The position numbers and the translations under genes are program-made. The notes beneath the pieces are model-generated. The model did no database searches and was not told the DNA's origin. It worked only from the letters and a program-made list of their open reading frames with translations. From Erythrobacter crassostreae (GTDB lineage: Bacteria > Pseudomonadota > Alphaproteobacteria > Sphingomonadales > Sphingomonadaceae), in NCBI RefSeq assembly GCF_019204045.1, contig NZ_JAGSPC010000001.1:1116001-1180000 (forward strand): 64,000 nucleotides of DNA. Reading direction: 5' to 3'. Within the stretch, counting starts at the first letter, position 1, and every line of letters starts with the position of its first letter. This document shows positions 53,509 to 63,563 of this stretch, piece after piece.

Positions 53509-54028
53509 AGCCCTTCTTCAGCGCGGCCAGCGCTTCTGCCAGTGGGCCGTCTTGTTGTCCTTCTTCCGCGATACCGGCGGTTTTTCGCGCTGCATCGGCG
53601 TTTGGCCCCTCGGCGTAAGGATCAATCGCGAGGCCTAAAGTCTGCGCGACTGCCTCGCCCAGATCGAACGTGTCACCGGAATACTCGATCTCGTCGCAAT
53701 CGTCCGCTTCGAGCTCGATTTCTTCATCGTGCTGCTCGGCCAAAGTTCCTTTGGGTACAAAGCGCAAATCGAGCGGTTCGGAGATGGTGACAGGGAAGTC
53801 TTTGAATGAGATCGCGCAGGCTTGGGTGAAACTGGCTTTCACGGTGCCGGTCGCGCGGATGGTTTTGCCTTTCTCTTCGAGCTCAATTTCGGCCCGCAGC
53901 GCTTCGATCGAGGTGAGACTGAACCGGCCAGCCAACCTGCGGCGCTCGGTTTCGTCTGCTTTGATAGTGACAGTCCCGCCCGGCAAGGGCCGAACCTTCA
54001 TCAGGCGCGAAAGTTCTGGTTCAGTCAC
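53507..54028 (-). CDS. YceD/DUF177 family protein (23S rRNA accumulation)
   Basis: A 173-residue protein. VSASFTQACAISFKDFPVTISEPLDLRFVP-like sequence (KASFTQACAISFKDF) and the acidic patch EIELEADDCDEIEYSGDTFDLGEAVAQTLGLAIDPYA are DUF177 hallmarks. Relatives assist 50S or 23S rRNA formation. It starts with GTG at 54028, overlapping the stop of the bc1 chaperone gene (GTGA); the frame opens earlier at 54112 but inside that gene. Confidence 0.88.
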   Translation of the reverse strand: MTEPELSRLMKVRPLPGGTVTIKADETERRRLAGRFSLTSIEALRAEIELEEKGKTIRATGTVKASFTQACAISFKDFPVTISEPLDLRFVPKGTLAEQHDEEIELEADDCDEIEYSGDTFDLGEAVAQTLGLAIDPYAEGPNADAARKTAGIAEEGQQDGPLAEALAALKKG

Positions 54029-54546
54029 TTGATTGCGCTCGCCTCTAACATCGCCTCGTCGCTGTATCCGGCAAGGCGCTCTGACAGCGCGATCAGTTTG
54101 TTCGCGACGCATTCCGCGCCCGGATTATCTTCATCGGCAAAGTTTACATTGCGAGAGATCGCCGCAGTCAGCTTTTCTCGGTCATTTTCCACCAGCGCGC
54201 TGCGATAGGCACCCAGCCTGCCGCCAAGCACGCTCATCAATTTGCCGACATGCTTACCGACAACAACATCATTGATGCCAAGTTCACGCAATTGCGCATC
54301 CATGTCTTCTACGAACAGCTCGGCCAGCAAAGCGCTTTCGGCCCGCATGTCGGTCGCCTCGACACGGACCATCACCGTGCAAAGTATCGCGGTGATCAGA
54401 TCAAACCGCCCGTTTACCGAATCTGCGACACCGCACTCCGAATAGAACGAGGGCTCACGCGCAAGCTCAATCACGCGGTGCCACAGAGGACGTACGCCCT
54501 CGCGTGGGTCAGGTGCGGTACCCAGAAGCTTGGAAAGGAATGACAT
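54025..54546 (-). CDS. Ubiquinol-cytochrome c chaperone family protein (CBP3/UQCC1-like)
   Basis: A 173-residue protein with PLWHRVIELAREPSFYSECGVADSVNGRFDLITAILCTVMVRVE and DMDAQLRELGINDVVVGKHVGKLMSVLGGRLGAYR, the conserved blocks of the CBP3 family. In mitochondria these chaperones bind cytochrome b during complex III assembly; the bacterial role is inferred. It precedes the yceD-like gene with a 4-base overlap. Confidence 0.9.
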   Translation of the reverse strand: MSFLSKLLGTAPDPREGVRPLWHRVIELAREPSFYSECGVADSVNGRFDLITAILCTVMVRVEATDMRAESALLAELFVEDMDAQLRELGINDVVVGKHVGKLMSVLGGRLGAYRSALVENDREKLTAAISRNVNFADEDNPGAECVANKLIALSERLAGYSDEAMLEASAIK

Positions 54547-54771
54547 AGGCGTTTTGATCTTTCTGACAGGCTATGCCCGGTACAACCCGCAATTGTACGG
54601 GGTGTTCCGCACCAAATGCGAAGCATTCATCCGCAATTCAACCGGTTCACCCCAGTTCGTGGACGCAGCGACATTGCAAGGCCGGTGGCTTCGCCTTAAG
54701 GCCGTATGCAACATATATAGTATGCAGCTTCACAGCGGCAACGAAAGATCAGACGGGAATAGACGGGCACC

Positions 54772-55245
54772 ATGAGCCAACCAAAACGAGTATTCGGTAT
54801 CGCTGGCAAAGCGGCACTTATGGCAGGCGCGCTGCTCGCTCTCGGGGCGTGTTCCTCGATCCGCGAATCGCGCGGCTATGTGGTCGATCGGGTTCTGACC
54901 CAGGCGATCCAGCCGGGCATCGATAACCAGCGGTCTGTCGAAGGCACATTGGGCCGCCCAACATTCACCAGCCAATATGGCGAACCGACCTGGTATTACA
55001 TTTCCAGCGTTACGGGGCGTAAGCCGTTTGTGCGCCCGCGCATCCGCACACATTCCGTGCTTGAAGTGAAGTTTGACGAGGCAGGCAATGTCGCCTCCGT
55101 CAATCGCAGCGGCGTTGAAAATGTCGTCTATCTCCAGCCAGATGGCGATAAAACGCCGACATTGGGCCGGGAACGCGGCTTCCTCGAAGACCTGTTCGGC
55201 AATATCGGTCAGGTCGGCGGCGCTGGCCCTGCGCCGGGTGGCTAA
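54772..55245 (+). CDS. bamE: Outer membrane assembly lipoprotein BamE
   Basis: A 157-residue lipoprotein with lipobox LGAC at Cys27. The SmpA/OmlA domain shows IQPGIDNQRSVEGTLGRPTFTSQYGEPTWYYIS and VLEVKFDEAGNVASV. It is part of the BAM machinery that folds outer-membrane proteins. It has a longer Gly/Pro-rich tail than E. coli BamE. The gap upstream (54547-54771) contains the two divergent promoters but no other gene that I can support. Confidence 0.9.
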   Translation: MSQPKRVFGIAGKAALMAGALLALGACSSIRESRGYVVDRVLTQAIQPGIDNQRSVEGTLGRPTFTSQYGEPTWYYISSVTGRKPFVRPRIRTHSVLEVKFDEAGNVASVNRSGVENVVYLQPDGDKTPTLGRERGFLEDLFGNIGQVGGAGPAPGG

Positions 55246-55304
55246 GCATTACCTGACCGAGCGAAACGCTTGATCCGAAAAATTCATGGCCCATATTGCC
55301 GGGC

Positions 55305-55865
55305 ATGAGCAATGATACGGCAAGCCACGGCCTGACCCAGTGGCACGGAACAACCATCGTAGGTGTGAAGCGCGGTAAAAAGACCGTGATCGCGGGCGAT
55401 GGACAGGTTTCGATGGGCAACACCGTGATGAAACCGAACGCACGCAAAGTGCGACGGATCGGCGAAGGCGGCAAAGTTGTCGCTGGTTTCGCGGGCGCAA
55501 CCGCCGATGCTTTCACTCTTTTCGAACGGTTAGAGGCGAAGCTGGAGCAATATTCCGGCCAGCTGATGCGCGCCGCTGTTGAACTCGCCAAGGATTGGCG
55601 GACTGACAAATATCTCCGCAATCTCGAAGCATTGATGATTGTAGCGGATGATGAAAGCCTGCTGGTTCTAACCGGCAATGGCGATGTGCTGGAGCCCGAA
55701 GGCGGCATTGCCGCGATTGGATCGGGCGGTAATTATGCTCTGGCTGCGGCCCGCGCTCTAGTCGAATATGAAGACGATGCAGAACAAATCGCGCGCAAAG
55801 CGATGGCGGTTGCCGCCGATATCTGCGTCTTCACCAACGGCAATGTGACGCTTGAGACTGTTTGA
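55305..55865 (+). CDS. hslV: ATP-dependent protease subunit HslV
   Basis: A 186-residue proteasome-like peptidase. The mature N-terminal nucleophile Thr lies in [24 protein letters not shown] after removal of the short leader [28 protein letters not shown] and [15 protein letters not shown] are present. I chose the ATG at 55305 over a TTG at 55296. It pairs with HslU, encoded 43 bases later, to degrade misfolded proteins. Confidence 0.96.
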   Translation: MSNDTASHGLTQWHGTTIVGVKRGKKTVIAGDGQVSMGNTVMKPNARKVRRIGEGGKVVAGFAGATADAFTLFERLEAKLEQYSGQLMRAAVELAKDWRTDKYLRNLEALMIVADDESLLVLTGNGDVLEPEGGIAAIGSGGNYALAAARALVEYEDDAEQIARKAMAVAADICVFTNGNVTLETV

Positions 55866-55908
55866 TCGGTCGCGCTGAACCACTGCACTTTAGAAATTTC
55901 AGGACAAT

Positions 55909-57210
55909 ATGACCGATAACCTCACCCCAAAGGCGATCGTCGCCGCACTTGATGACCACATCATTGGCCAGAAAGACGCCAAGCGCGCAGTCGCGGTTGC
56001 TTTGCGAAATCGCTGGCGTCGTCAGCGGCTCGGCAATGATCTGCGCGATGAAGTCACGCCTAAGAACATCCTCATGATCGGCCCAACAGGCTGCGGTAAA
56101 ACCGAAATCAGTCGGCGCCTAGCAAAGCTGGCCGAGGCACCCTTCGTCAAGATCGAAGCGACCAAGTTCACTGAGGTCGGCTATGTTGGCCGCGACGTTG
56201 AACAGATCGCCCGTGACCTCGTCGAAGAGGCAATCCGGTTGGAAAAAGACCGCCGCCGCGATGCTGTGCGCGAAGCCGCCAGCGAAGCCGCGATGGAACG
56301 ATTGCTCGATGCGCTGGTCGGCCAGAACGCCAGCGAAGCCACCCGCGAAAGTTTCCGCCAGCGGATCGTCGACAATTCGATGAACGAAACAGAGGTCGAA
56401 ATCGATGTGACCGAAGCCCCTGCCATGCCGTTTGATATGGGCGGTGCGGGCGGCAATATGGGCATGATCGACCTTTCCGATATGCTCGGCAAAGCGATGG
56501 GCAAAGCCCCGACCAAAAAACGCAAACTGCGGGTGCCCGATGCGTGGGACAAACTGGTCGAGGAAGAAGCCGAAAAACGGATGGATCAGGATGATGTCGC
56601 CCGTGTCGCTCTGGAAAATGCAGAGACCAACGGCATCGTTTTCTTGGACGAGATCGACAAAATCGCCGTCAGCGATGTGCGCGGCGGCTCTGTTAGCCGC
56701 GAAGGCGTGCAGCGCGATCTGCTGCCGCTGATCGAAGGCACCACCGTCAGCACCAAATACGGCCCGATGAAAACAGACCACGTGCTGTTTATTGCCAGCG
56801 GGGCGTTCCACCTTGCCAAGCCTTCTGACATGCTGCCCGAATTGCAGGGCCGCCTGCCGATCCGGGTTGAGCTGCGCGCGCTGACCGAAGAGGATTTCGT
56901 GCGCATTCTTTCCGAAACACGCGCCAATCTAGTTGAACAATATCGCGCTTTGATCGGCACAGAAGACGTAACGCTCGAATTCGGACAGGACGCCGTTCAG
57001 GAAGTCGCCAAGATTGCCGCAACGGTGAACGAAAATGTCGAGAATATCGGCGCGCGTCGCTTGCAGACGGTCATGGAGAAACTGCTCGAAGAGATCAGTT
57101 TTGAAGCCGAAGATCACACTGGCGAGACGATCACGATTGACGCCGCCTATGTGCGTGAGCGGCTGGAAAGCCTCGCGGGCAACACCGATCTTTCGAAATA
57201 CATCCTGTAA
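55909..57210 (+). CDS. hslU: ATP-dependent protease ATPase subunit HslU
   Basis: A 433-residue AAA+ unfoldase. It begins [34 protein letters not shown], with Walker [10 protein letters not shown] and Walker [11 protein letters not shown]. The C-terminus NTDLSKYIL is the tail that activates HslV. The I-domain (about residues 110-215) is of normal length. The stop overlaps the ACT protein start by one base (TAATG). Confidence 0.97.
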   Translation: MTDNLTPKAIVAALDDHIIGQKDAKRAVAVALRNRWRRQRLGNDLRDEVTPKNILMIGPTGCGKTEISRRLAKLAEAPFVKIEATKFTEVGYVGRDVEQIARDLVEEAIRLEKDRRRDAVREAASEAAMERLLDALVGQNASEATRESFRQRIVDNSMNETEVEIDVTEAPAMPFDMGGAGGNMGMIDLSDMLGKAMGKAPTKKRKLRVPDAWDKLVEEEAEKRMDQDDVARVALENAETNGIVFLDEIDKIAVSDVRGGSVSREGVQRDLLPLIEGTTVSTKYGPMKTDHVLFIASGAFHLAKPSDMLPELQGRLPIRVELRALTEEDFVRILSETRANLVEQYRALIGTEDVTLEFGQDAVQEVAKIAATVNENVENIGARRLQTVMEKLLEEISFEAEDHTGETITIDAAYVRERLESLAGNTDLSKYIL

Positions 57211-57608
57211 TGAGCACGCCGGTCAGCGATCTTCAGGGAATGCTGGCTGGTATGGAGCCGGAGCTTCGCGAGCGGCCTTTTCGGTTTGTCGAACACGGGC
57301 CGGATAACGATTTTATCGACCTGCTCGGGACGATGTTCGCCTTTATTCGCGAAGATGAAGGTGCAAGCCTCGTCATTCACGCCAAGGAAGATCACCCCGG
57401 TCCGCTTTTTGCCTGCATCACGCTTCGGGTTCATTCCGATTTGGAAGGCGTTGGATTGACCGCAGCAGTTGCAACCGCACTCGCCGAAGCGGGGATCGCT
57501 TGCAATGTCATTGCAGCGTTTCATCACGATCACCTCTTCGTGCCGTGGGGCAAGCGCGCCGCTGCACTCGCGATTCTGACGCAGCTTTCGCAAGACGCGC
57601 GTCGATAA
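57210..57608 (+). CDS. ACT domain-containing protein
   Basis: A 132-residue protein made of an N-terminal segment and an ACT-like domain (LFACITLRVHSDLEGVGLTAAVATALAEAGIACNVIAAFHHDHLFVPWGKRAAALAIL). This family is annotated in aspartate-kinase-like ACT groups, which bind amino acids. The ATG overlaps the hslU stop, so it is coupled to the protease genes. Why is not known. Confidence 0.85.
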   Translation: MSTPVSDLQGMLAGMEPELRERPFRFVEHGPDNDFIDLLGTMFAFIREDEGASLVIHAKEDHPGPLFACITLRVHSDLEGVGLTAAVATALAEAGIACNVIAAFHHDHLFVPWGKRAAALAILTQLSQDARR

Positions 57609-57705
57609 TTTTCGGCGCTTTGCAGTGGTAATCCCCAAGCCCTCTTGAGTGCGGCGTGCGCACACGCTCTAACAGTGTGGGCAAATACCAACGGGGACTG
57701 ACATC

Positions 57706-60561
57706 ATGAAAACCACCTGGACGCTGGCGGGCGCAGCCGCCGCTGCTTTGATCACTGGCACACCGGCTTTGGCCGATGACCATGTTGCTGGCGAGACAGC
57801 CGAACTGACCGCCCCGAAAATCGAATACACGATGTGGACGCTGGAAAATGGTTTGCGTGTCATCGCCATTCCGGATGACACGACCAGCACCGTAACAACC
57901 TCGCTATGGTACGATATCGGATCGAAGCTCGACCCGGAAGGGCGCAGCGGATTTGCCCATCTGTTTGAGCATATTCTCAGCCGTAAGACCGAGAATATGC
58001 CGTACAATATGATCTACGGGCTGACGGCGGATATTGGCGGCACGCGCAATGCCTCCAACTGGGTCGACCGCACGAATTATTACGAGCAGGTGCCCGCCGC
58101 TTATCTCGAAACCATGCTGTGGACGCACCGTGAACGGATGGCGAAGGTGGTCGTCGACACAGAAGTGTTCGAAACCGAGCGCGGCGTGGTGAAAGAGGAG
58201 CTCCGTCAGCGCGTCCTCGCGCCGCCTTATGGCCGCCTGCAACGCTTTGTGATCCCTGAAAACGTCTATGACACGATGCCGCATCGCCGCCCCGGCATTG
58301 GCTCGATTGGGGATCTCGACAACGCGACGCTGGACGATGCGCGGGCATTTTATGAAGCCTATTACGGCCCTGATACCGCGACGTTGATCGTGGCAGGCAA
58401 TTTCGAAATGGGCAATCTGCGCGGTCTGGTCGACGAATATTTCGCCGACATCGCGCCGCGCGCCAATCCGGTTGATCTGGCAATTCCGGAACGTGAAGGC
58501 GAGCTGACCGAGCCGCGTGAAGTCAATGCGACCGCGCCGAACGTGCCGCTACCCGTTGTCGGCGCGGTGTGGAAAGCGCCGCCGGTCACCGATCCCGATG
58601 CCGCCGCTCTCGAAGTGCTGGAAGCTATTCTGGTGCGCGGAGACAACAGCCGCCTCGACAATGCGCTGGTGCGCAGCGGTCAGGCGGTGCAGGCGGCTGC
58701 CAGCATTCTTATGTTCCGAGAAGCTGGCCAGATCGCGGCCTATGCCGTGGTGTCGGGCGAAGACAAGATGGACGCTGCCGCTGGCACGCTCGACGCGGAG
58801 TTGGAGCGTATCCGGACGCAGCCAGTAACCGCTGCCGAGCTTGCCGAAGCGAAAAGCGAGATTGTTGCCAGCACTCTGCGCCGCCGCGAAACCGCACGGG
58901 GCCGCGCGTTCGAGCTGGGCGAGGCGCTGGTGTCCTCCGGCGATCCCGAATTTGCAGACAGACGTCTTGGCGAGATCACAGCTGTGACAGCCGAGGATGT
59001 GATGCGCGCGGCGGCGAAATATCTCGATCCGGATAGACGCGTGACCATCACGTATACGGCGGGCGAAGATGATGCGTTCTCTTACGCCAACCCTATGCCG
59101 ATGCCCGAATTTCGCACTTTGCCGCCTGCCAAGGGTGAAATCCGCGAGGTAAAACCGGAAGACGAGCGTATGGCCCCTCCAGGACCGGGCGCATCGCCAG
59201 AGGTCGCCGCGCCTGAAATCGTGGAAGGCACTTTGTCCAACGGGATCAAAGTCGTCGCGGTGCAAACCGGCGATGTCCCGATTGCGACGATTTCCATGCT
59301 GTTCTCCGGCGGCAGCAAAACCGATCCACGCGATAAAGCGGGCATAGCGCAGATGGCCGCAGGGCTTGCAGACAAGGGCGTGCTCGGCATCGATGCGCAA
59401 AGCATTGCGGCCAAGTTCGAAAGCCTTGGCGCGTCATTCGGCGGCGGCGCGGGCAGCGACGGGACAAGTTTCAGCCTGACCGCGCCGGTCGCGAATTTAG
59501 GCGAGGCAGGCGATATGGCAGCGCGCATTGTGCGCTATGCCACCTATCCGCAGGACGCATTCAACCGAGAGCGCGACCGCGCGGTCAACGGCCTGCGTGT
59601 CTCCATGAAGGAGCCGGGCGGATTATCCCGCTTTGTTGCGCGCGTGGCGATGTATGGCGATGCGCCTTACGGCTCGCAGCCGGGCGGAACGTCGGAAAGT
59701 CTCGCAGCGATTACCCGCGAAGACCTGACCGCGCACCGCGCCGCCTATTTCCATCCCGATGCGATGCAGATTGTCGTCAGCGGCGGTATCTTGCCGGAAA
59801 TGGCGATGAAGGCCGCAGAGAATATGTTCGGCGACTGGGCGGTAGACACACCCGCAGCCGATGTTCCGGCAGAGGCCGCTGGCGATGCGCAGCCGGTCCG
59901 CACCATCGTGATCGATATGCCAGACGCAGGTCAGGCGTCTGTTATCGCTGCTGTTCGCGCGCCATCGCGCACGGGTGAAGATTTCTACGCGCTTGAACTG
60001 GCCAACAGCGTGCTTGGCGGTGGTTCCAGCGGGCGGCTGTTCGAGGAAATCCGGACCAAGCGATCATTGAGCTATGGTGCGTATTCGGGCTTTGCCGACC
60101 GCAGGGACGAATCCATCCTTCAGGCCAGCGCGCAAACCAAGAATGAAAGTGCCGATGAGGTTGTGCAGATATTCCTGGACGAATTTGCCCGCCTTGGCAG
60201 CGAAACGTTGCCTGATGAATTGCTGGCGAAGCGCCGCGCCTATCTTTCGGGTTCTCACGCCCGTGCATTGGAGACCAGCGGCGGGTTCAACCGGATCGTT
60301 GCGACCTTGCTTCAACAAGGTCTTGAGCCAATGGAAGCTGTGCGATTTGCGCGGAAACTGGATGGCGTAAATGCGGCAGCAGCCAGCGCGGCTGCGCGGG
60401 AGTATATCGACCCAGCCAAAGCGACGATCGTGATTGTTGGCGATGCCGACAAATTCATCGAAGAGATCCAGTCTCTGCGTGACAATGTCGAAATCATTCA
60501 AGCGGACTCGCTCGATTTGTCGAGAGCCGATTTGTCGTTGGCGGAAACCATGCGCGAATAA
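57706..60561 (+). CDS. M16 family zinc peptidase, two-domain fusion
   Basis: A 951-residue periplasmic peptidase with signal peptide (cleavage near PALADDH). The first M16 half holds the inverted zinc motif His85-Leu-Phe-Glu88-His89 in GFAHLFEHILSRKTENMP, and the distal Glu in TERGVVKEELRQR. The second half (from about residue 505) lacks HxxEH and has MLFSGGSKTDPRDKAGIAQMAAGLADKG plus the SGRLFEEIRTKRSLSYGAYSGF active-site support loop. The family is pitrilysin-like, cleaving peptides in a clam-shell chamber. One active half plus one inactive half is the normal arrangement for fused forms. Confidence 0.94.
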   Translation: MKTTWTLAGAAAAALITGTPALADDHVAGETAELTAPKIEYTMWTLENGLRVIAIPDDTTSTVTTSLWYDIGSKLDPEGRSGFAHLFEHILSRKTENMPYNMIYGLTADIGGTRNASNWVDRTNYYEQVPAAYLETMLWTHRERMAKVVVDTEVFETERGVVKEELRQRVLAPPYGRLQRFVIPENVYDTMPHRRPGIGSIGDLDNATLDDARAFYEAYYGPDTATLIVAGNFEMGNLRGLVDEYFADIAPRANPVDLAIPEREGELTEPREVNATAPNVPLPVVGAVWKAPPVTDPDAAALEVLEAILVRGDNSRLDNALVRSGQAVQAAASILMFREAGQIAAYAVVSGEDKMDAAAGTLDAELERIRTQPVTAAELAEAKSEIVASTLRRRETARGRAFELGEALVSSGDPEFADRRLGEITAVTAEDVMRAAAKYLDPDRRVTITYTAGEDDAFSYANPMPMPEFRTLPPAKGEIREVKPEDERMAPPGPGASPEVAAPEIVEGTLSNGIKVVAVQTGDVPIATISMLFSGGSKTDPRDKAGIAQMAAGLADKGVLGIDAQSIAAKFESLGASFGGGAGSDGTSFSLTAPVANLGEAGDMAARIVRYATYPQDAFNRERDRAVNGLRVSMKEPGGLSRFVARVAMYGDAPYGSQPGGTSESLAAITREDLTAHRAAYFHPDAMQIVVSGGILPEMAMKAAENMFGDWAVDTPAADVPAEAAGDAQPVRTIVIDMPDAGQASVIAAVRAPSRTGEDFYALELANSVLGGGSSGRLFEEIRTKRSLSYGAYSGFADRRDESILQASAQTKNESADEVVQIFLDEFARLGSETLPDELLAKRRAYLSGSHARALETSGGFNRIVATLLQQGLEPMEAVRFARKLDGVNAAAASAAAREYIDPAKATIVIVGDADKFIEEIQSLRDNVEIIQADSLDLSRADLSLAETMRE

Positions 60562-60582
60562 CAATTAGGAGCGGGGCGGCTC

Positions 60583-62406
60583 TTACGCCGTCTCGCTCTC
60601 TTCGCTCTGTTCAGCCGCCTGCTGCGCCCACATCTCGGCATATAGGCCGTTTTGCGAGAGCAGCTCGCCATGCGTGCCGCTTTCGGCAAGCTCACCGCTA
60701 TCCAGCACCAGAATACGGTCGGCATCGGCCACTGTTGAAAGCCGGTGCGCGATGGCGATTGTGGTGCGTCCTTCTTCAAGCCGTTTAAGCGTGCCCAGAA
60801 TTTCGCGTTCGGTGCGGGTGTCGAGCGCGCTGGTCGCCTCGTCAAGCAACAGTATAGGCGGGTTCTTCACCAGCGTTCGCGCAATTGCCACGCGCTGTTT
60901 CTCACCGCCGGACAGTTTCAGCCCGCGCTCGCCAACGGTGGTGTCAAAGCCATCGGGCAGCCGTTCGATCAGCGGCATCAACGCCGCGTCTTTCGCGCCC
61001 TGTGTCACCTGCTCTTCGCCGGCATTTTCTGCACCATAGGCGATGTTGTAGCGCAGCGTGTCATTGAACAACACGCTGTCTTGCGGAACGATCCCGATAG
61101 CAGCGCGCACGCTGTCCTGCTGAACGCTGGCAATATCCTGACCGTCGATCAGAATGCGCCCGCCTTGGGGATCATAGAACCGAAACAGCAGCCGCCCGAT
61201 TGTGCTTTTGCCTGCGCCCGAAGGGCCGACAATGGCGAGTGAAGACCCGGCGGGCACTTCAAAGCTGAGACCGTTCAGGATCGTGCGGCCATCTTCATAT
61301 TCAAAGGTGACATTGTCGAATGTGACGTGCGGCTCATTGACGGCGAGGGCGGGGGCATCTGGCGCATCGCGCACTTCGACATCGGTATCCATCAACTTGA
61401 ACATCTCGGCCATATCCACCAGCCCTTGGCGGATGGTGCGGTAGACCCAGCCCAGCAGATCAAGCGGACGGAAAAGCTGCATCAGATAGGTGTTCACGAA
61501 CACCAGATCGCCGACAGTCAAATCGCCCTTGCTCCAGCCCCACACAGTATAAGCCATGGCGCCCGCCATCAGCGAATTGGTGATGAGCGATTGGGTGATG
61601 TTGAGGAGACCGAGCGAGTTTTCCGATTTGATCGCCGCTTCTGCGTAAGCTTTCGCCGCACCTGAATACCGCTCTTCCTCGCGGTTCTCAGCACCAAAAT
61701 ATTTAACGGTTTCGAAATTCAGCAGCGAATCCACTGCGCGGTGCAGAGCCTGCCCATCGAGATCGTTCATCTCGCGGCGCAGCTTGGTCCGCCATTCGGT
61801 GATCCAGCGCGTTATCGCGATATAGGCGACCACGGTAACGGCGGTTGCCGCAACCAGCTCCCATCCGAAATTGATGTAGAAGATGATTCCGACGGCGATC
61901 AGCTCGAAAAATGTCGGCGCGATGTTGAACAGCAAGAAATAGAGCATGGAATCGATGCTCTTCGTGCCGCGTTCGATAATCTTGGTGACTTCGCCCGTGC
62001 GCCGGTTGAGGTGGAACCGCAGGCTAAGCCGGTGAAGCCGGTGGAACACATCCTGTGCCAAAGCCAGCGTCGCGGCCTGACCAACCCGTTCAAATGCGAT
62101 GTTGCGCAGATTGTCGAACAACAAGGATGTGAATCGGCCCAGTCCATATGCCGTGACAAGCGCCAGCGCGACCGTCAGCCCGTCGCCAACCGGCCCGGCC
62201 ATCGCATCGGCGGCTCCCTTATAGGCGAAGGGGAGGGCGAGAGTGACACCCTTGGCCCCGAGCACGAACACCATCGCAAGGATAATGCGGCGGCGCAGCG
62301 GCCAATTTCCGGCCGGCCATAGGTAAGGGAGGAAACGCTTGAGCGTTGCCCAACCTTCGGCGTCTGGCGCGGTCGGTCTGTCGGAATTGGCTGTATCAGG
62401 CGGCAT
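60583..62406 (-). CDS. ABC exporter of the Atm1 type (fused permease-ATPase)
   Basis: A 607-residue half transporter. Six membrane helices occupy about residues 40-320, followed by the ATPase: Walker A GPSGAGKST, Q-loop region GIVPQDSVLFNDT, signature LSGGEKQRVAIARTL, Walker B ILLLDEATSALD and switch HRLSTV. The helix 2 region (RNIAFERVGQAATLALAQDVFHRLHRLSLRFHLNRRTGEVTKIIERG) is Atm1/HMT1-like. Such homodimers export glutathione-linked sulfur or metal compounds across the inner membrane. The cargo is not visible. Confidence 0.93.
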   Translation of the reverse strand: MPPDTANSDRPTAPDAEGWATLKRFLPYLWPAGNWPLRRRIILAMVFVLGAKGVTLALPFAYKGAADAMAGPVGDGLTVALALVTAYGLGRFTSLLFDNLRNIAFERVGQAATLALAQDVFHRLHRLSLRFHLNRRTGEVTKIIERGTKSIDSMLYFLLFNIAPTFFELIAVGIIFYINFGWELVAATAVTVVAYIAITRWITEWRTKLRREMNDLDGQALHRAVDSLLNFETVKYFGAENREEERYSGAAKAYAEAAIKSENSLGLLNITQSLITNSLMAGAMAYTVWGWSKGDLTVGDLVFVNTYLMQLFRPLDLLGWVYRTIRQGLVDMAEMFKLMDTDVEVRDAPDAPALAVNEPHVTFDNVTFEYEDGRTILNGLSFEVPAGSSLAIVGPSGAGKSTIGRLLFRFYDPQGGRILIDGQDIASVQQDSVRAAIGIVPQDSVLFNDTLRYNIAYGAENAGEEQVTQGAKDAALMPLIERLPDGFDTTVGERGLKLSGGEKQRVAIARTLVKNPPILLLDEATSALDTRTEREILGTLKRLEEGRTTIAIAHRLSTVADADRILVLDSGELAESGTHGELLSQNGLYAEMWAQQAAEQSEESETA

Positions 62407-62474
62407 TGCGCCGCTGCATGTGGGCGCGGCCTATCAATTAGGCAAGTCGAGCAGTTCTATCGCATCCGATAGTG

Positions 62475-63473
62475 TTACCTGTTGAAGGGCCGGATCGCCC
62501 CTTCGCGTTTGCTCTTTCTAAGCGCACGGGCAATGTCGCGCGGAACATCAAACATGATACGTTTGTTCGCGAAGTCGATCGCGACCCGATCAAATATCTT
62601 GAGATGTTGCATGCCAAGTGAAAGGACCGGTTTGTCTTTAAGGCCCAGCGCTTCGAAAGCGGGGGCATCTGCAAAGGCAAGCGGGACATTGGTGAGCGCC
62701 AAACCTTGAATTTTCAGCGAGCGGATGTTGGCTACATCGCCAACCATCGTGACCCCGTTCACATCCATTGTTGTTACTTCTTGCGATCGCCGGGCCCGGA
62801 TCCGGTCGCGCAAAGCGTTGTTCGCGAGGCTCGATTGGGCACCAGTGTCTATAATCACGGTTGCCCGTACACCTTCGACCACAGCATCGGTGATCAAAAG
62901 CTGACCCAGTTTCTGTCTGGCTTTGACGATGATCTCAAAGCCAGAGCGCGACTGCTTCTTTGTCATATCCTCAAGCGCGATAGTCTCATTGCGGAAATCG
63001 ATCAGGACGCGAAAGTCCTGAAGGCTATCGAGACCGATAATCCCGTCGGCGCCGACATGACTGCTGTTGAGGACTGGTGCCGTGAGATTGTGAATTGTGT
63101 GAGATCCGACCACCAGATTGTTCACTTCTACGAGATTGACCGGACGGCGGCTTGCCATACCAACTAGGGTCGCCGTTCCCAGCGGTGTCAGAGAGAGGCT
63201 ATCATTGATCTTGTGAGTGACAGCGGTGGCCTGACTGCCTGTGTCAATCATGAAATCGTAAGGGCCCGCGCCCTCAATCGTTACCGGAATGGTCAGGCGG
63301 CGATGGCGCTCTTCTTCCAGCGGAAGAATTTCGGTGTTGGGATTGGCCAGATCAGGAGCAATGGATTCCTGCGTAAGCGATTTGATCGGGGCGGGCGGCT
63401 CAACCGTGTTGGCATGTGATGCGGCGGTGACCAACGCCAACGGCATCGCTGATAGAGCCAATAAAGTACGCAT
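62475..63473 (-). CDS. Exported aspartic protease-like protein with two retropepsin domains
   Basis: A 332-residue protein with signal peptide (MRTLLALSAMPLALVTAASHA). Two retropepsin-like halves follow: the first has the catalytic Asp77 in YDFMIDTGSQAT and IIGLDSLQDFRVLIDF; the second has Asp209 in ATVIIDTGAQSSLANNAL and VLSLGMQHLKIFDRVAIDF. Each half keeps the hydrophobic-hydrophobic-Gly flap partner, so a pseudo-symmetric monomer is possible. The frame is open to 63533, but the ATG at 63473 gives the signal peptide and follows GAGAGGGA. The substrate is unknown. Confidence 0.87.
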   Translation of the reverse strand: MRTLLALSAMPLALVTAASHANTVEPPAPIKSLTQESIAPDLANPNTEILPLEEERHRRLTIPVTIEGAGPYDFMIDTGSQATAVTHKINDSLSLTPLGTATLVGMASRRPVNLVEVNNLVVGSHTIHNLTAPVLNSSHVGADGIIGLDSLQDFRVLIDFRNETIALEDMTKKQSRSGFEIIVKARQKLGQLLITDAVVEGVRATVIIDTGAQSSLANNALRDRIRARRSQEVTTMDVNGVTMVGDVANIRSLKIQGLALTNVPLAFADAPAFEALGLKDKPVLSLGMQHLKIFDRVAIDFANKRIMFDVPRDIARALRKSKREGAIRPFNR

Positions 63474-63563
63474 TTTCGAAAAATCCCTCTCGCTTAAGAT
63501 CGCGAGAGTACCAGACGAATGCCAAGCCCCCAAACAGGTTCGGCAGAATTCTCTGCGAAACCG

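Noticed and set aside
53231..53638. Long Ala-rich frame over the ssb linker
   Set aside because: It is an artefact of the GGC repeat coding the Gly-rich linker in the true frame.
54530..54775. 81-codon plus-strand frame upstream of bamE
   Set aside because: It overlaps the start of the bc1 chaperone and the bamE promoter region; composition is not protein-like.
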